The notes under the pieces are model-generated. The model searched no databases. It had not been told where the DNA came from and worked only from the letters and a program-made list of their open reading frames with translations. From Tissierellia bacterium (GTDB lineage: Bacteria > Bacillota > Clostridia > Tissierellales > Peptoniphilaceae): 45,436 nt of DNA. A program made the position numbers and the translations under genes. Of the stretch, positions 16,286-23,998 are shown piece by piece. How positions within the stretch are numbered: position 1 is the stretch's first letter; every line of letters begins with the position of its first letter. The stretch spans positions 1 to 45,436 of the forward strand of contig JAAYEL010000076.1 of NCBI GenBank assembly GCA_012728755.1, written 5' to 3'.

Positions 16286-17275
16286 ATGTATGATTTAGTA
16301 ATTATTGGCGCAGGGCCAGCTGGACTTGCAAGTGCTCTTGAAGCCTACGAAAATGGAATTAAGAAAATATTAATAATTGAGAGAGATAATATGCTTGGTG
16401 GCATATTAAATCAATGCATACATAATGGATTTGGACTTCATAGATTTAATGAAGAATTAACTGGACCAGAATATACACAAAGATATGTTGATATGCTAGA
16501 AAATACTAATATAGAATTTATGCTTGAAGCTATGGTTGTTGAGATAAAAAAAGACAAAACAGTTATAGTGATGAATAAAGATATCGGCATTAAATACATA
16601 AAGGCTAAAGCTATCATACTTGCGATGGGTTGTAGAGAAAAAAGTCGTGGAGCGCTTAACATAGCTGGGACAAGACCAAGTGGTATATTTTCAGCGGGTA
16701 CTGTTCAAAGACTTGTAAATATCGATGGATATTTACCGGGAAAAGATGTCGTGATACTTGGTAGTGGTGATATTGGTTTAATAATGGCTAGAAGGATGAC
16801 TCTTGAAGGCGCTAAAGTTCACGCTGTAGCAGAAATCATGCCAACATCAAGTGGTCTTAAAAGAAATATAGTACAATGTTTAGAAGATTTTGATATACCC
16901 ATATTCTATAATACGACTGTATCAAAAATAGTAGGTAGTAAAAGAATAGAAGGAGTTTATCTTTCAAAAGTAGATGAGAATTTAAAACCAATAGAGGGCA
17001 CGCAGGTTTACTATCCATGTGATACTTTACTTCTATCGGTTGGTCTTATCCCAGAAAATGAACTATCCAAACAATTAGGATTAGACCTAAATCCAAACAC
17101 AAGAGGACCGATAGTAGACGATAAATTAATGACCCAAGTAGAAGGTGTGTTTGCCTGTGGCAATGTCCTTCATGTACATGATTTGGTTGATAATGTATCA
17201 AAAGAGGCTAAACTAGCAGGATTTAATGCAGCTGCATATATTAAAACTTTAATGGTGGAGGAAAGGCATGAATAA
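16286..17275 (+). CDS. NAD(P)/FAD-dependent oxidoreductase (second subunit of the GlpA-like set)
   Basis: This 329-residue pyridine-nucleotide-disulfide-type flavoprotein has two dinucleotide-binding motifs: GAGPAGLASALEA at 8-20 for FAD and LGSGDIGLIMARRM in the middle for NAD(P). A C-terminal FACGNVLHVHDLVDN block completes the FAD site. There is no CxxC redox pair of the thioredoxin-reductase kind, although a Cys lies in LNQCIHNG. It lies 6 bases after the GlpA-like gene and overlaps the DUF1667 gene by 8 bases. The three products likely form one complex moving electrons between a small organic substrate, an iron-sulfur centre and NAD. That assignment is inference from gene order. Confidence 0.82.
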   Translation: MYDLVIIGAGPAGLASALEAYENGIKKILIIERDNMLGGILNQCIHNGFGLHRFNEELTGPEYTQRYVDMLENTNIEFMLEAMVVEIKKDKTVIVMNKDIGIKYIKAKAIILAMGCREKSRGALNIAGTRPSGIFSAGTVQRLVNIDGYLPGKDVVILGSGDIGLIMARRMTLEGAKVHAVAEIMPTSSGLKRNIVQCLEDFDIPIFYNTTVSKIVGSKRIEGVYLSKVDENLKPIEGTQVYYPCDTLLLSVGLIPENELSKQLGLDLNPNTRGPIVDDKLMTQVEGVFACGNVLHVHDLVDNVSKEAKLAGFNAAAYIKTLMVEERHE

Positions 17276-17636
17276 GAAACATTTTACCTGTGTTATATGC
17301 CCGGTAGGTTGTAGTCTTACGGTAGATATTGACGACCACGGAAAAGTCCTATCTGTTACTGGAAATAAATGTAAACGAGGTGAGACATATGCTATCTCGG
17401 AGATTGAAAATCCAAGAAGGACAATAACCTCAACTATAAAAATCAATAATTCAGATATGAGCATGCTACCAGTAAAGACTAAAGATTCTATCCCAAAAGA
17501 TAAGATATTTGACACTATGAAATTGATTAATTCAATAGAAATAGATGCACCCATTAAAATAGGTGATATAATAATAGACAATATATTAGATACAGGGGTA
17601 TCTTTGGTGGCAACACGCAATGCCGACAAAATTTGA
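17268..17636 (+). CDS. DUF1667-domain protein
   Basis: This 122-residue protein belongs to the DUF1667 family that accompanies GlpA-like and FAD/NAD oxidoreductases. It has four cysteines in the N-terminal part: CVICPVGC (C8, C11, C15) and the later NKCKRG, a likely metal or iron-sulfur site resembling the N-terminal cluster motif of molybdopterin oxidoreductases. The rest is a small domain with a conserved ENPRRTITSTI segment. GGAGGAAAG precedes ATG 17268, within the overlap with the upstream gene. Its role is presumably as a small electron-transfer or assembly subunit. The gene ends the unit, and rpsU has its own promoter 12 bases further on. Confidence 0.8.
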   Translation: MNKKHFTCVICPVGCSLTVDIDDHGKVLSVTGNKCKRGETYAISEIENPRRTITSTIKINNSDMSMLPVKTKDSIPKDKIFDTMKLINSIEIDAPIKIGDIIIDNILDTGVSLVATRNADKI

Positions 17637-17647
17637 TAATTTGCCTC

Positions 17648-17676
17648 TTGCAAAAAGTCAAACCTTAATATATACT
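17648..17676 (+). promoter_or_regulatory. Promoter of rpsU
   Basis: TTGCAA at 17648-17653 and TATACT at 17671-17676 are separated by 17 bp. A start near 17683 would leave a leader of about 45 bases before the rpsU ATG. Confidence 0.6.
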
Positions 17677-17729
17677 AATAGGGTATAAAAAATCCTCAAA
17701 GGATATAAGACAACGAGGGGGTGAAAACC

Positions 17730-17909
17730 ATGACAGAAATCAGAGTAGGCGAAAATGAATCTATAGATAACGCGCTTAAGAGATTTAAAAGACAATGTGC
17801 TCGTTCAGGAGTTCTTTCTGAATACAGAAAAAGAGAACATTATGAAAAACCTAGCATCAAGAGAAAGAAAAAATCTGAAGCAGCAAGAAGAAAGAAAAGA
17901 AAATTCTAA
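17730..17909 (+). CDS. rpsU: 30S ribosomal protein S21
   Basis: S21 is a small basic protein of the 30S subunit. The 59-residue length is normal for Firmicutes. It has the expected core [20 protein letters not shown], the CARSGVLSE segment and a lysine/arginine-rich tail. ATG 17730 is chosen: AGGGGGTG at 17716-17723 gives a good distance, while an in-frame GTG at 17721 lies inside the ribosome binding site. It has its own promoter and a strong terminator at 17916-17933. In many Firmicutes yqeY and floA follow directly, but here repeat-rich DNA and a convergent gene pair intervene. Confidence 0.95.
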   Translation: MTEIRVGENESIDNALKRFKRQCARSGVLSEYRKREHYEKPSIKRKKKSEAARRKKRKF

Positions 17910-17915
17910 ATTATA

Positions 17916-17933
17916 AGCAGGCGAAAGCCTGCT
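17916..17933 (+). terminator. Terminator of rpsU
   Basis: Perfect 7-bp stem AGCAGGC/GCCTGCT closed by a GAAA tetraloop and followed by a T tract: a strong intrinsic terminator 6 bases after the rpsU stop. Confidence 0.92.
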
Positions 17934-17968
17934 TTTTAATTTGCCTTTTGGGTGGAGAAGAAGATGGA

Positions 17969-17989
17969 AGATTTTGCTACGCAAAATCT
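17969..17989. repeat. TTTTGC/GCAAAA hairpin, copy related to the CCATGG repeat
   Basis: AGATTTTGC and GCAAAATCT form a perfect 9-bp stem around TAC. The same hairpin with loops TTA, TTG-like and TTC opens the CCATGG repeats at 18106, 18416 and (in reverse) 37967. The sequence after it diverges from the others, so this is a fragment. Confidence 0.55.
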
Positions 17990-18105
17990 CACATCTTTTT
18001 TGGGGTTCGGACTACGATGGGTTAGAAAATTGGACTGTGGTCCTAAGAGTATCACATTTTTGGTAAAACTATTAGGACCAGGGTCTCTTATTAGAATAAA
18101 ATGGA

Positions 18106-18156
18106 AGATTTTGCTTAGCAAAATCTGTCATTCTATTGGCAAAACCATGGGTAACG
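18106..18156 (+). repeat. Truncated copy of the CCATGG repeat
   Basis: The segment starts with the AGATTTTGC/GCAAAATCT hairpin and continues TGTCATTCTATTGGCAAAAC then CCATGG (18145-18150). It is almost identical to 18416-18461. After the first CCATGG it switches into the foldback structure, as if the element were interrupted or cut short there. Confidence 0.65.
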
Positions 18157-18338
18157 TTTCCACAGAAAAGATCCTAGCTGCGTGCCTCGACTGGCGAAGC
18201 TTTCTACTTATAAGCGACCCGCTAAAACTGACCAATACAGTTGTTGTAATACTTCTTCTAATTGGTCAGTCCAGCGGGTCGCTACATTAATGAAGCTTCT
18301 TGTCTGCGGATTCCTCGCGTCGGACTTTTCTGTGGAAA
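18157..18338. repeat. Large nested foldback (inverted-repeat) structure
   Basis: Outer arms TTTCCACAGAAAAG (18157-18170) and CTTTTCTGTGGAAA (18325-18338) are perfect inverted repeats of 14 bp. Inside are AGCGACCCGCT/AGCGGGTCGCT (18213-18223/18273-18283) and ACTGACCAAT/ATTGGTCAGT (18227-18236/18261-18270), forming a 21-bp stem with a small internal bulge and a 24-nt loop. No gene lies within. It resembles a small non-autonomous foldback element or a structured RNA. Confidence 0.6.
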
Positions 18339-18415
18339 AGTTCTAATAAGAAGCAGTGGAGTTCGGCTTATGATACTTTCTCCTTAATGTTAACAGTTCA
18401 AATAAATAAAACGTT

Positions 18416-18605
18416 AGATTTTGTTGTGCAAAATCTGTCATTTTATTGGCAAAACCATGGCTGTGTTGATATTCGGGGTCCAGCCATGGTACATTACCGT
18501 GGAAAAATACCGGGGCTGGACCCATTTTCGCCCTATAGCCATGGTATCACAGCGAATTTTCGTACCATGGTTACCCCATTTTTTGCCACTAGCCATGGCA
18601 TATCC
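18416..18605 (+). repeat. CCATGG repeat, full copy 1
   Basis: A unit of about 190 bp opens with the TTTTGC/GCAAAA hairpin and carries five CCATGG palindromes (18455, 18484, 18539, 18565, 18593). It also has an internal inverted repeat GGGTCCAGCC/GGCTGGACCC (18476-18485/18514-18523). The reverse complement of 37801-37987 aligns along its whole length, including an identical 18-mer CGAATTTTCGTACCATGG (18553-18570). It is visibly richer in G+C than nearby genes. Confidence 0.8.
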
Positions 18606-18751
18606 ACGTATCACAAAGGAACTTTGCGTAAATGCAGATAAGTTGGAGATATTATATATGATGTGAAGGAGAAATAAATCAAGAAAAATTGTAGAGATTT
18701 AATAGCATAAACTCTTAATTCCATGACATCTCTACATTTTACAAAAAGTTA

Positions 18752-18768
18752 GCGACCGTTAATGGTCG
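18752..18768 (+). terminator. Terminator-like hairpin before ctlX
   Basis: GCGACC/GGTCGC with a GTTAAT loop, followed by G and seven T residues. No gene precedes it closely, so it may end a transcript from the repeat region, possibly together with the inverted repeat at 18690-18736. Confidence 0.65.
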
Positions 18769-18847
18769 CGTTTTTTTGCCATAAAAAGCATTGCCTTCTT
18801 CATTGACATAAACTAAAATATACATAATTAGTTTAATGAGGTGTGTT

Positions 18848-19732
18848 ATGAGACAAGCGACAAATGAAGTATTGATGATTAGGCCTAAGAGTTTTGGCTT
18901 TAATGTAGAGACTGCGAAGAATAATTTATATCAAAATAGAATGGATTTGAAAGATGAGATAGTTCAAGAAAAGGCTTTGAAGGAGTTTGATGCTTTTGTT
19001 GAGTCTTTGAGAGCAAAGGGGATTAAGGTCGATGTTCTTGAAGATACTAGGCAGCCACATACACCCGATAGCATCTTCCCAAATAATTGGTTTTCAACGC
19101 ATGATGGTAAATTGCTGATTTATCCAATGTATGCTGAGAATAGAAAGCTTGAAGTTGGGAAGTTTTTGGATGATCTAGTTGAGCTATATAATCCGGATGT
19201 GATAATTGATTTAAGAGAAAAGTTTGATGGGGTTCTTGAATCCACTGGAGCATTGGTACTTGATAGAGTGAATAAGAAGGCGTATTGCTCATTATCTCAA
19301 AGAGCTGATATTGAGTTGTTTGAGTATTTTTGTAAGACTCTTGGTTATAGGCCGATTTCTTTTGAATCTTATCAAATGGGTCAAAAGATTTATCATACAA
19401 ATGTGATGATGTCGATAGCATCGAGATTAGCGTTTGTAGCAACTGAACTTATCGATGAAAGTATGAGAGATGAGGTTTTGTCTGAGTTGAGAGAAGATCA
19501 TGAGATAGTGGAGCTGACAGGTGATCAAATCCTTAAATTTTGTGCAAATGTGTTAGAAGTTCGTGGTAAAGATAAGAGCTATTTGGTAATGTCTAAGACA
19601 GCATATGCAGGATTTTTGGATAGCCAGATTGAATTAATTGAACAATATATGGAAATCATCGCAGTTGATATAGATACCATCGAGACTATTGGTGGTGGGT
19701 CGGCAAGATGCATGTTAGCTGAAATATTCTAA
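18848..19732 (+). CDS. ctlX: CtlX-like citrulline/guanidino hydrolase (amidinotransferase superfamily)
   Basis: This 294-residue protein resembles CtlX-type hydrolases of the arginine deiminase/amidinotransferase superfamily, which act on guanidino or ureido groups such as that of citrulline or arginine. Visible features are the N-terminal TNEVLMIRPKSFGFN, the PDSIFPNNWFSTHDG substrate-loop block, a histidine in YHTNVMMSI and the catalytic-type Cys in the C-terminal GGGSARCMLAEIF. The start at 18848 follows GAGGTG at 18838-18843; an ATG 12 bases earlier lies inside that site. It stands alone among repeats, not in the normal rpsU-floA order, and converges with a lipoprotein gene. Exact substrate is inferred from family resemblance only. 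Confidence 0.82.
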   Translation: MRQATNEVLMIRPKSFGFNVETAKNNLYQNRMDLKDEIVQEKALKEFDAFVESLRAKGIKVDVLEDTRQPHTPDSIFPNNWFSTHDGKLLIYPMYAENRKLEVGKFLDDLVELYNPDVIIDLREKFDGVLESTGALVLDRVNKKAYCSLSQRADIELFEYFCKTLGYRPISFESYQMGQKIYHTNVMMSIASRLAFVATELIDESMRDEVLSELREDHEIVELTGDQILKFCANVLEVRGKDKSYLVMSKTAYAGFLDSQIELIEQYMEIIAVDIDTIETIGGGSARCMLAEIF

Positions 19733-19735
19733 GCA

Positions 19736-19793
19736 AAAAGTCCTATGTAGTCAATCATTCTCGAAGGAGAGTGGTTGATTACCTAGGACTTTT
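19736..19793. terminator. Bidirectional terminator between convergent genes
   Basis: Arms AAAAGTCCTA and TAGGACTTTT enclose a long interrupted stem (with TCAA/TTGA and CTC/GAG inside) capped near CTCGAAGGAGAG. A and T runs lie on both sides, so it can end transcription from both directions. It starts 4 bases after the ctlX stop and overlaps the stop codon of the opposing lipoprotein gene. Confidence 0.85.
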
Positions 19794-20400
19794 AATCGCA
19801 TAAGAATCTTACATTGGTGCCTTCTGGCATATATTTTTCTACTAATTCTCTACATTTTTCTCTAAACATTTCTGGATCGTTGTCTTTGATGCCAGATATA
19901 CCTTTAGGAAATATTTTGCTCTCACCAATTATGGATATTTGAGCGTTTTTTGCTCCATGTGAAATGCTCGCTATTCCGATTTTATTGTCGTCATATTTGA
20001 CAATCCATCCATATGAATCTGAATTTTCATATACGGCGATGGCTTCTAAATTGTCAGCAGAGATTTTTGTAGAGCCTAAATTGCTTTCAAATAGACTTGC
20101 ACCTATCTTTTTTGCAAGTGTTCTAAGATTTGATGTTTCGTTATCATCAAAACCTAATACAAAATTTGATAGAACAGATCTAGTTTTTTCTGTAGAAAGC
20201 ATTTCTTCATATGTATCGGTTACTTCTTTTTGAATTAATGCCTCTTGTTGCGGCTCATCTTTCTTTAATTCAGGTATACTTTCGAACGCATCACTTAATT
20301 CTATATCTATTGGAGATTCACCTACTAGAGCTTGAGAACATGATGCTAAAATCAGCGTAAAGATTAATAGTATGCCAATGGCTTTGGTTTTTGATTTCAT
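19792..20400 (-). CDS. Lipoprotein of unknown function (minus strand)
   Basis: This is the only convincing minus-strand gene. The 202-residue product has a lipoprotein signal: MKSKTK, a hydrophobic core and the lipobox LASC with Cys near 21. A Glu-rich linker follows (about 25-70), then a domain of about 110 residues with alternating helix and strand patterns that I do not recognise. On the minus strand AAAGGAAA lies about 8 bases before the ATG. An extended -10 TGTTATACT is readable on the minus strand at 20431-20439. It converges with ctlX at a shared terminator and diverges from the nfeD-floA unit. Confidence 0.82.
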   Translation of the reverse strand: MKSKTKAIGILLIFTLILASCSQALVGESPIDIELSDAFESIPELKKDEPQQEALIQKEVTDTYEEMLSTEKTRSVLSNFVLGFDDNETSNLRTLAKKIGASLFESNLGSTKISADNLEAIAVYENSDSYGWIVKYDDNKIGIASISHGAKNAQISIIGESKIFPKGISGIKDNDPEMFREKCRELVEKYMPEGTNVRFLCD

Positions 20401-20664
20401 ACTGATGTTTCCTTTCTGATAACTACAAATAGTATAACATAGAATTTTATGTAAGTATTTACAAAAAAGTTAAAATAAACAAATTTCTGAATTTATTAGA
20501 AATTGAAAAAATGTGATTGTCATGCGATTTGTATGAAGAAATTATTACAAAAAAATGAAAACATTAATATATTTTAAAATTTCATTAATAAATTATCATT
20601 TTGTGCTAAAAAACATAATTAAAACATTATTTTTGGGTAAGATTAGCTCATAAGGAGGTAATTT
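20401..20664. other. Divergent AT-rich intergenic region
   Basis: This is the space between the minus-strand lipoprotein and nfeD. It is very AT-rich and shows no gene. TATACT on the minus strand at 20431-20436, preceded by TG, is a likely -10 for the lipoprotein. On the plus side several TAAAAT/TTAATA-like boxes occur but none can be singled out as the nfeD promoter. Confidence 0.4.
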
Positions 20665-21156
20665 ATGTTTTCAAACTTAATAACTAATGAAATTTTGTTT
20701 TTGTTTGTTACGATAATAGGTATCACAGCTATCATTATTGAAGTATTCGTGCCTAGTTTTGGCGTGATTGGATTAGTTGGTGTGTACTTATTAGCAAATG
20801 GTTTGCTCGCGATGCCTAACATTTCACATCCATATACATATATTTCTATCGCTATAATCGCTGGACTTATTATTGGAGTATTGTTGATAATGTTTTTTAT
20901 GAAAAAGGGAGTAAATGGAAGATTTGTCCTTAATACAGAGATTGGTTCAAATAGTGGACCAAAAACAAAGACGAGCAATGGAGTTTTAGAAGGAAAAGAA
21001 GCTATAGTTGTTAAACCATTAAGACCATCAGGGATGATTGACTTAGATGGACAGGAATATGACGCTATCTCTTATGGAGATTTTATTTCTGTTGGGGAAA
21101 CTGTAGTAGTAGAAAAGGTAGAAGGTAATAAAATTTATTGTAGGAGGAAAATTTAA
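20665..21156 (+). CDS. NfeD-family membrane protein
   Basis: NfeD proteins are membrane partners of flotillin-like proteins. This 163-residue short form has three hydrophobic segments (about 8-27, 31-48 and 56-77). A small C-terminal OB-fold follows (about 100-163), with the typical [25 protein letters not shown]-type strand pattern ending in a [10 protein letters not shown] strand. AAGGAGGT lies 7 bases ahead of the ATG. It overlaps floA by one base (TAATG), so the two are translationally coupled. It corresponds in position and type to B. subtilis YqeZ but is much shorter, lacking the protease-like N-terminal domain. Confidence 0.88.
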   Translation: MFSNLITNEILFLFVTIIGITAIIIEVFVPSFGVIGLVGVYLLANGLLAMPNISHPYTYISIAIIAGLIIGVLLIMFFMKKGVNGRFVLNTEIGSNSGPKTKTSNGVLEGKEAIVVKPLRPSGMIDLDGQEYDAISYGDFISVGETVVVEKVEGNKIYCRRKI

Positions 21157-22148
21157 TGCCAGGCGACGTTCAAACTTTTATAATCACGATAATCATAATA
21201 TTAATAGCGATATCACTATTTTTAACATTTATTCCAGTAGGTTTATGGATAACAGCGTTCTTCTCAGGAGTTAAGGTTAGCATGGGTACTCTAATAGGTA
21301 TGAGACTTAGAAGAGTTATTCCATCAAGAATTATTAACCCAATGATTAAGGCCACAAAGGGTGGTATCAATCTAGATATTAATGAACTAGAAGCGCATTT
21401 CTTAGCAGGTGGTAACATCAATGCAGTCGTAGATGCACTTATCGCAGCACAAAGAGCTAATATTGATCTTGAATTCGAACAAGCAGCAGCTATTGACTTA
21501 GCTGGTAGAAATGTATTTGAAGCAGTTCAAGTATCAGTAAATCCTAAAGTTATAGAAACACCAGTTATCTCAGCTGTAGCCATGGATGGTATTGAAGTAA
21601 GAGCTATTGCTAAAGTAACAGTAAGAGCTAACATTGATAGATTAGTTGGTGGGGCAGGCGAAGAAACGATTATCGCCAGAGTAGGTGAAGGTATCGTTAC
21701 TACAGTTGGTTCTGCACAAAATCATAAATCAGTATTAGAAAATCCAGATTTGATTTCTCAAACAGTACTTGGAAAAGGACTTGATTCTGGAACTGCATTT
21801 GAGATTTTATCAATAGATATCGCAGATGTTGACGTAGGAAGAAACGTTGGGGCTAAATTACAAACTGATCAAGCTGAAGCTGATAAGAAGATTGCCCAAG
21901 CCAAAGCGGAAGAAAGAAGAGCTATGGCCGTTGCTACTGAACAAGAAATGGTGGCAGAGGTTAGAAGGATGAAGGCGAAAGTAGTTGAAGCTGAATCTGA
22001 AGTACCACTAGCATTAGCAGAAGCATTAAGAAGTGGAAACCTTGGAGTAATGGATTACTATAACATGAAAAACATATTAGCTGATACTCAGATGAGAGAA
22101 AGCATCTCAAATACAGACCCAAAAAACCAAAGCAATAAAGAAGAATAG
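21156..22148 (+). CDS. floA: Flotillin-like protein FloA
   Basis: FloA is a membrane scaffold that organises functional lipid microdomains. The 330-residue length is normal. An N-terminal membrane hairpin (about 8-40) is followed by the SPFH-like domain with the characteristic [32 protein letters not shown] and [18 protein letters not shown] segments. A helical Ala/Glu-rich coiled-coil stretch (about 230-290) containing [18 protein letters not shown] comes last. AGGAGG lies within the 3' end of nfeD. It is followed two bases later by a charged protein gene, suggesting a three-gene operon ended at 22885-22933. Confidence 0.95.
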   Translation: MPGDVQTFIITIIIILIAISLFLTFIPVGLWITAFFSGVKVSMGTLIGMRLRRVIPSRIINPMIKATKGGINLDINELEAHFLAGGNINAVVDALIAAQRANIDLEFEQAAAIDLAGRNVFEAVQVSVNPKVIETPVISAVAMDGIEVRAIAKVTVRANIDRLVGGAGEETIIARVGEGIVTTVGSAQNHKSVLENPDLISQTVLGKGLDSGTAFEILSIDIADVDVGRNVGAKLQTDQAEADKKIAQAKAEERRAMAVATEQEMVAEVRRMKAKVVEAESEVPLALAEALRSGNLGVMDYYNMKNILADTQMRESISNTDPKNQSNKEE

Positions 22149-22150
22149 TC

Positions 22151-22876
22151 ATGAAAGGTTTATTTGATGGATTTTCAGATGCGCTAGATGAAATTAAGCG
22201 TGAATTTGAAAAGGCCGCACGTGAATTAGAGACTACTCAAATGCCAAAGGGTCAGGTCGGTAAGACAGGGGCAAAGAGACAAGATAATACAGTAAGAAAT
22301 CAAACTAATAGTAATCAAAATAAAGCAAAGCAAGTTTCTGTTGAAGATATCATAAAAGGTTTAGACAAAGGGTTTAGAAACTACGATGAACAAAAGAAAG
22401 CTCAAGATGCTGCAAATCGTCCAAAGAAATTAGTTTCTGATAAGCAACAAAACCTTAAACAAGAACTTCAAAGAAAACAAGAAGCAAAGAAAAAATCTAC
22501 TAAAAATCAAAGCAGGATAGATAAGAGTGATAGACTTCAAAGATCAACAAAATTATCTGATAGAGACTCTAACTTGGAAAGTAAGATTAGAGACTTAGAA
22601 CAAGATAAATATGGTGATGATTCAGCTCTAAATCCTCAAGGTTATAGGGCTGAGAATTGGCAAAGAGAAAACTACAAACCAATTCAAAAAGATTCATTTT
22701 CTCCAGTGAAAAGTGTAGACAGTCTAAGTGATGCGAAAGTAGTTGTTCAAAATGTAGATAATATTCCTAGTGATACACTAAATATTATTGCTAAGCTTAG
22801 ATCTCAAACTAAGCTACAAACAGCTAGAGAAGCATTTATTTACAGCGAGATTTTTAATAGAAAAACGAGATTCTAA
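22151..22876 (+). CDS. Charged, probably disordered protein in the floA operon
   Basis: This 241-residue protein begins only two bases after floA and ends the operon. It is rich in Lys, Gln, Asn, Asp and Arg, with low-complexity stretches (about 35-160) that are probably disordered. An N-terminal amphipathic helix (LFDGFSDALDEIKREFEKAAREL) and a C-terminal helix (SQTKLQTAREAFIYSEIFNRK) are the only structured-looking parts, and the latter kind of ending is seen in proteins next to floA in related bacteria. There is no signal or membrane helix. It may be a FloA-associated cytoplasmic partner; that rests on gene position only. Confidence 0.75.
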   Translation: MKGLFDGFSDALDEIKREFEKAARELETTQMPKGQVGKTGAKRQDNTVRNQTNSNQNKAKQVSVEDIIKGLDKGFRNYDEQKKAQDAANRPKKLVSDKQQNLKQELQRKQEAKKKSTKNQSRIDKSDRLQRSTKLSDRDSNLESKIRDLEQDKYGDDSALNPQGYRAENWQRENYKPIQKDSFSPVKSVDSLSDAKVVVQNVDNIPSDTLNIIAKLRSQTKLQTAREAFIYSEIFNRKTRF

Positions 22877-22884
22877 AAAAAATT

Positions 22885-22933
22885 AAGAAGCGAATGAAGA
22901 TTGAGTATAAAAGAGGTCTTTATTTCGCTTCTT
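22885..22933 (+). terminator. Terminator of the nfeD-floA operon
   Basis: Perfect 10-bp arms AAGAAGCGAA (22885-22894) and TTCGCTTCTT (22924-22933) followed by TTGTTGTTT; the loop is long (29 nt). The T tract is moderate. Confidence 0.75.
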
Positions 22934-22946
22934 TTGTTGTTTAGAG

Positions 22947-22975
22947 TTCAAAAATACACGATTCTTTGGTATAAT
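22947..22975 (+). promoter_or_regulatory. Promoter of the phoH-ybeY housekeeping operon
   Basis: TTCAAA (22947-22952) and TATAAT (22970-22975) with a 17-bp spacer and an extended -10 TGG just upstream. It lies between the floA terminator and the phoH start at 23009. Confidence 0.8.
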
Positions 22976-23008
22976 GATAAGATAGTAAATGACGAAAGGT
23001 TGGATTTA

Positions 23009-23998
23009 ATGAAGCAAATATTTATAGATGTGACAAGTTTTGAAAAACTAGAGATGCTTTTTGGAAATTTGGATGCGAATATTAGAATCATAGAAAAAGA
23101 ATTTCCTGTAAGGATTAAGGTTAATGATGGAAAACTCTCTATAAAAGGCGATGAAAATATAGTGAAAATAGTTGAACATCTTATCGGTGTTTTAAGTTCA
23201 ATTATTGATTCTAAGGGCGAGCTAACACTAGAAGATGTTAGATATGCTATTAATATGGAAAAACAAAATAATGCAGATTCTATCAAAGACTATCTAGACG
23301 ATATAGTGGTGACGACATATGAGGGAAAGGCGCTAAGACCAAAGACTATAGGGCAAAAAAAATATATAGATTCTATAAGAAAAAACGGTATCGTGTTTGG
23401 TGTAGGCCCTGCTGGTACAGGAAAGACTTATCTTGGTATGGCTATGGCTATCGAAGCCTTTAAGAACAAGGAAGTTAATAGAATCATATTGACAAGACCA
23501 GCTGTTGAAGCTGGTGAGAGCCTTGGATTTTTGCCTGGAGATTTACAAGAAAAGATAGATCCTTATTTAAGGCCTCTATATGATGCTCTATTTGAGATAA
23601 TGGGACCAGATACTTATCAAAGGCTAATGGAGCGTGGACAAATAGAAGTGGCTCCTCTAGCATATATGAGAGGTAGGACATTAGATAATTCATTTATCGT
23701 ATTAGATGAAGCACAAAATACTACTAAAGAACAAATGAAGATGTTTTTAACTAGGCTTGGATATGGTTCAAAAGCAATCATAACTGGTGATATCACACAA
23801 TTAGATTTACCAGTAGGTAAGAAGTCAGGATTAATTACGATAAGAAAAATCCTTCAAAATGTCGAGGGGATTGAATTTATAGATTTAGATAGAAACGACG
23901 TTGTTAGACATCCATTAGTTCAAAGAATTATCGATGCATACGAGAAATTTGAGAAGGAAGAGGAAAAACATGCTAGTTCTAATAGACCAAAGAAATGA
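23009..23998 (+). CDS. PhoH-family ATPase
   Basis: PhoH-family proteins are cytoplasmic ATPases related to RNA helicases and are thought to work with YbeY in RNA maturation. The 329-residue product has a small N-terminal KH-like/PhoH domain and the ATPase core with Walker A GPAGTGKTYLG, Walker B FIVLDEAQNTT and the later ITGDITQLDLP sensor block. ATG 23009 is chosen: a longer frame from 22901 would run back through the terminator and the promoter at 22947-22975. AAAGGTTGG lies upstream. It overlaps ybeY by 29 bases. Confidence 0.93.
   Translation: MKQIFIDVTSFEKLEMLFGNLDANIRIIEKEFPVRIKVNDGKLSIKGDENIVKIVEHLIGVLSSIIDSKGELTLEDVRYAINMEKQNNADSIKDYLDDIVVTTYEGKALRPKTIGQKKYIDSIRKNGIVFGVGPAGTGKTYLGMAMAIEAFKNKEVNRIILTRPAVEAGESLGFLPGDLQEKIDPYLRPLYDALFEIMGPDTYQRLMERGQIEVAPLAYMRGRTLDNSFIVLDEAQNTTKEQMKMFLTRLGYGSKAIITGDITQLDLPVGKKSGLITIRKILQNVEGIEFIDLDRNDVVRHPLVQRIIDAYEKFEKEEEKHASSNRPKK

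Larger units (their letters stand above)
17940..18847. other. Repeat-rich non-coding region between rpsU and ctlX
   Basis: About 900 bases hold no convincing gene. The content is: a TTTTGC/GCAAAA hairpin at 17969-17989; an inverted repeat GGTCCTAA/TTAGGACC at 18039-18046/18072-18079; a truncated CCATGG repeat at 18106-18156; a large foldback structure at 18157-18338; a full CCATGG repeat at 18416-18605; an inverted repeat TGTAGAGAT/ATCTCTACA at 18690-18698/18728-18736; and a terminator-like hairpin at 18752-18768. Open frames up to 112 codons exist here in several phases, but they follow the repeat units, lack ribosome binding sites and overlap one another on both strands. A TTGACA box at 18803-18808 may belong to the ctlX promoter; no good -10 is at the ideal distance. 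Confidence 0.7.

Noticed and set aside
17249-17653. Minus-strand frame of 134 codons opposite the DUF1667 gene
   Set aside because: It is a shadow of the conserved plus-strand gene, has no ribosome binding site and no recognisable protein features.
18455-18598. Regularly spaced CCATGG motifs as a CRISPR array
   Set aside because: The repeated core is only about 6-12 bp, spacings are uneven, there are no unique spacers of constant length and no cas genes.
17952-18666. Several overlapping open frames of 60-113 codons on both strands
   Set aside because: They follow the CCATGG repeats and foldback, lack ribosome binding sites, overlap in different phases, and similar frames occur in the reverse copy near 37800.
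22901-23008. Longer N-terminus for the PhoH-family protein
   Set aside because: The extension would cross the floA terminator arm and the promoter at 22947-22975, and the 329-residue form fits the family.
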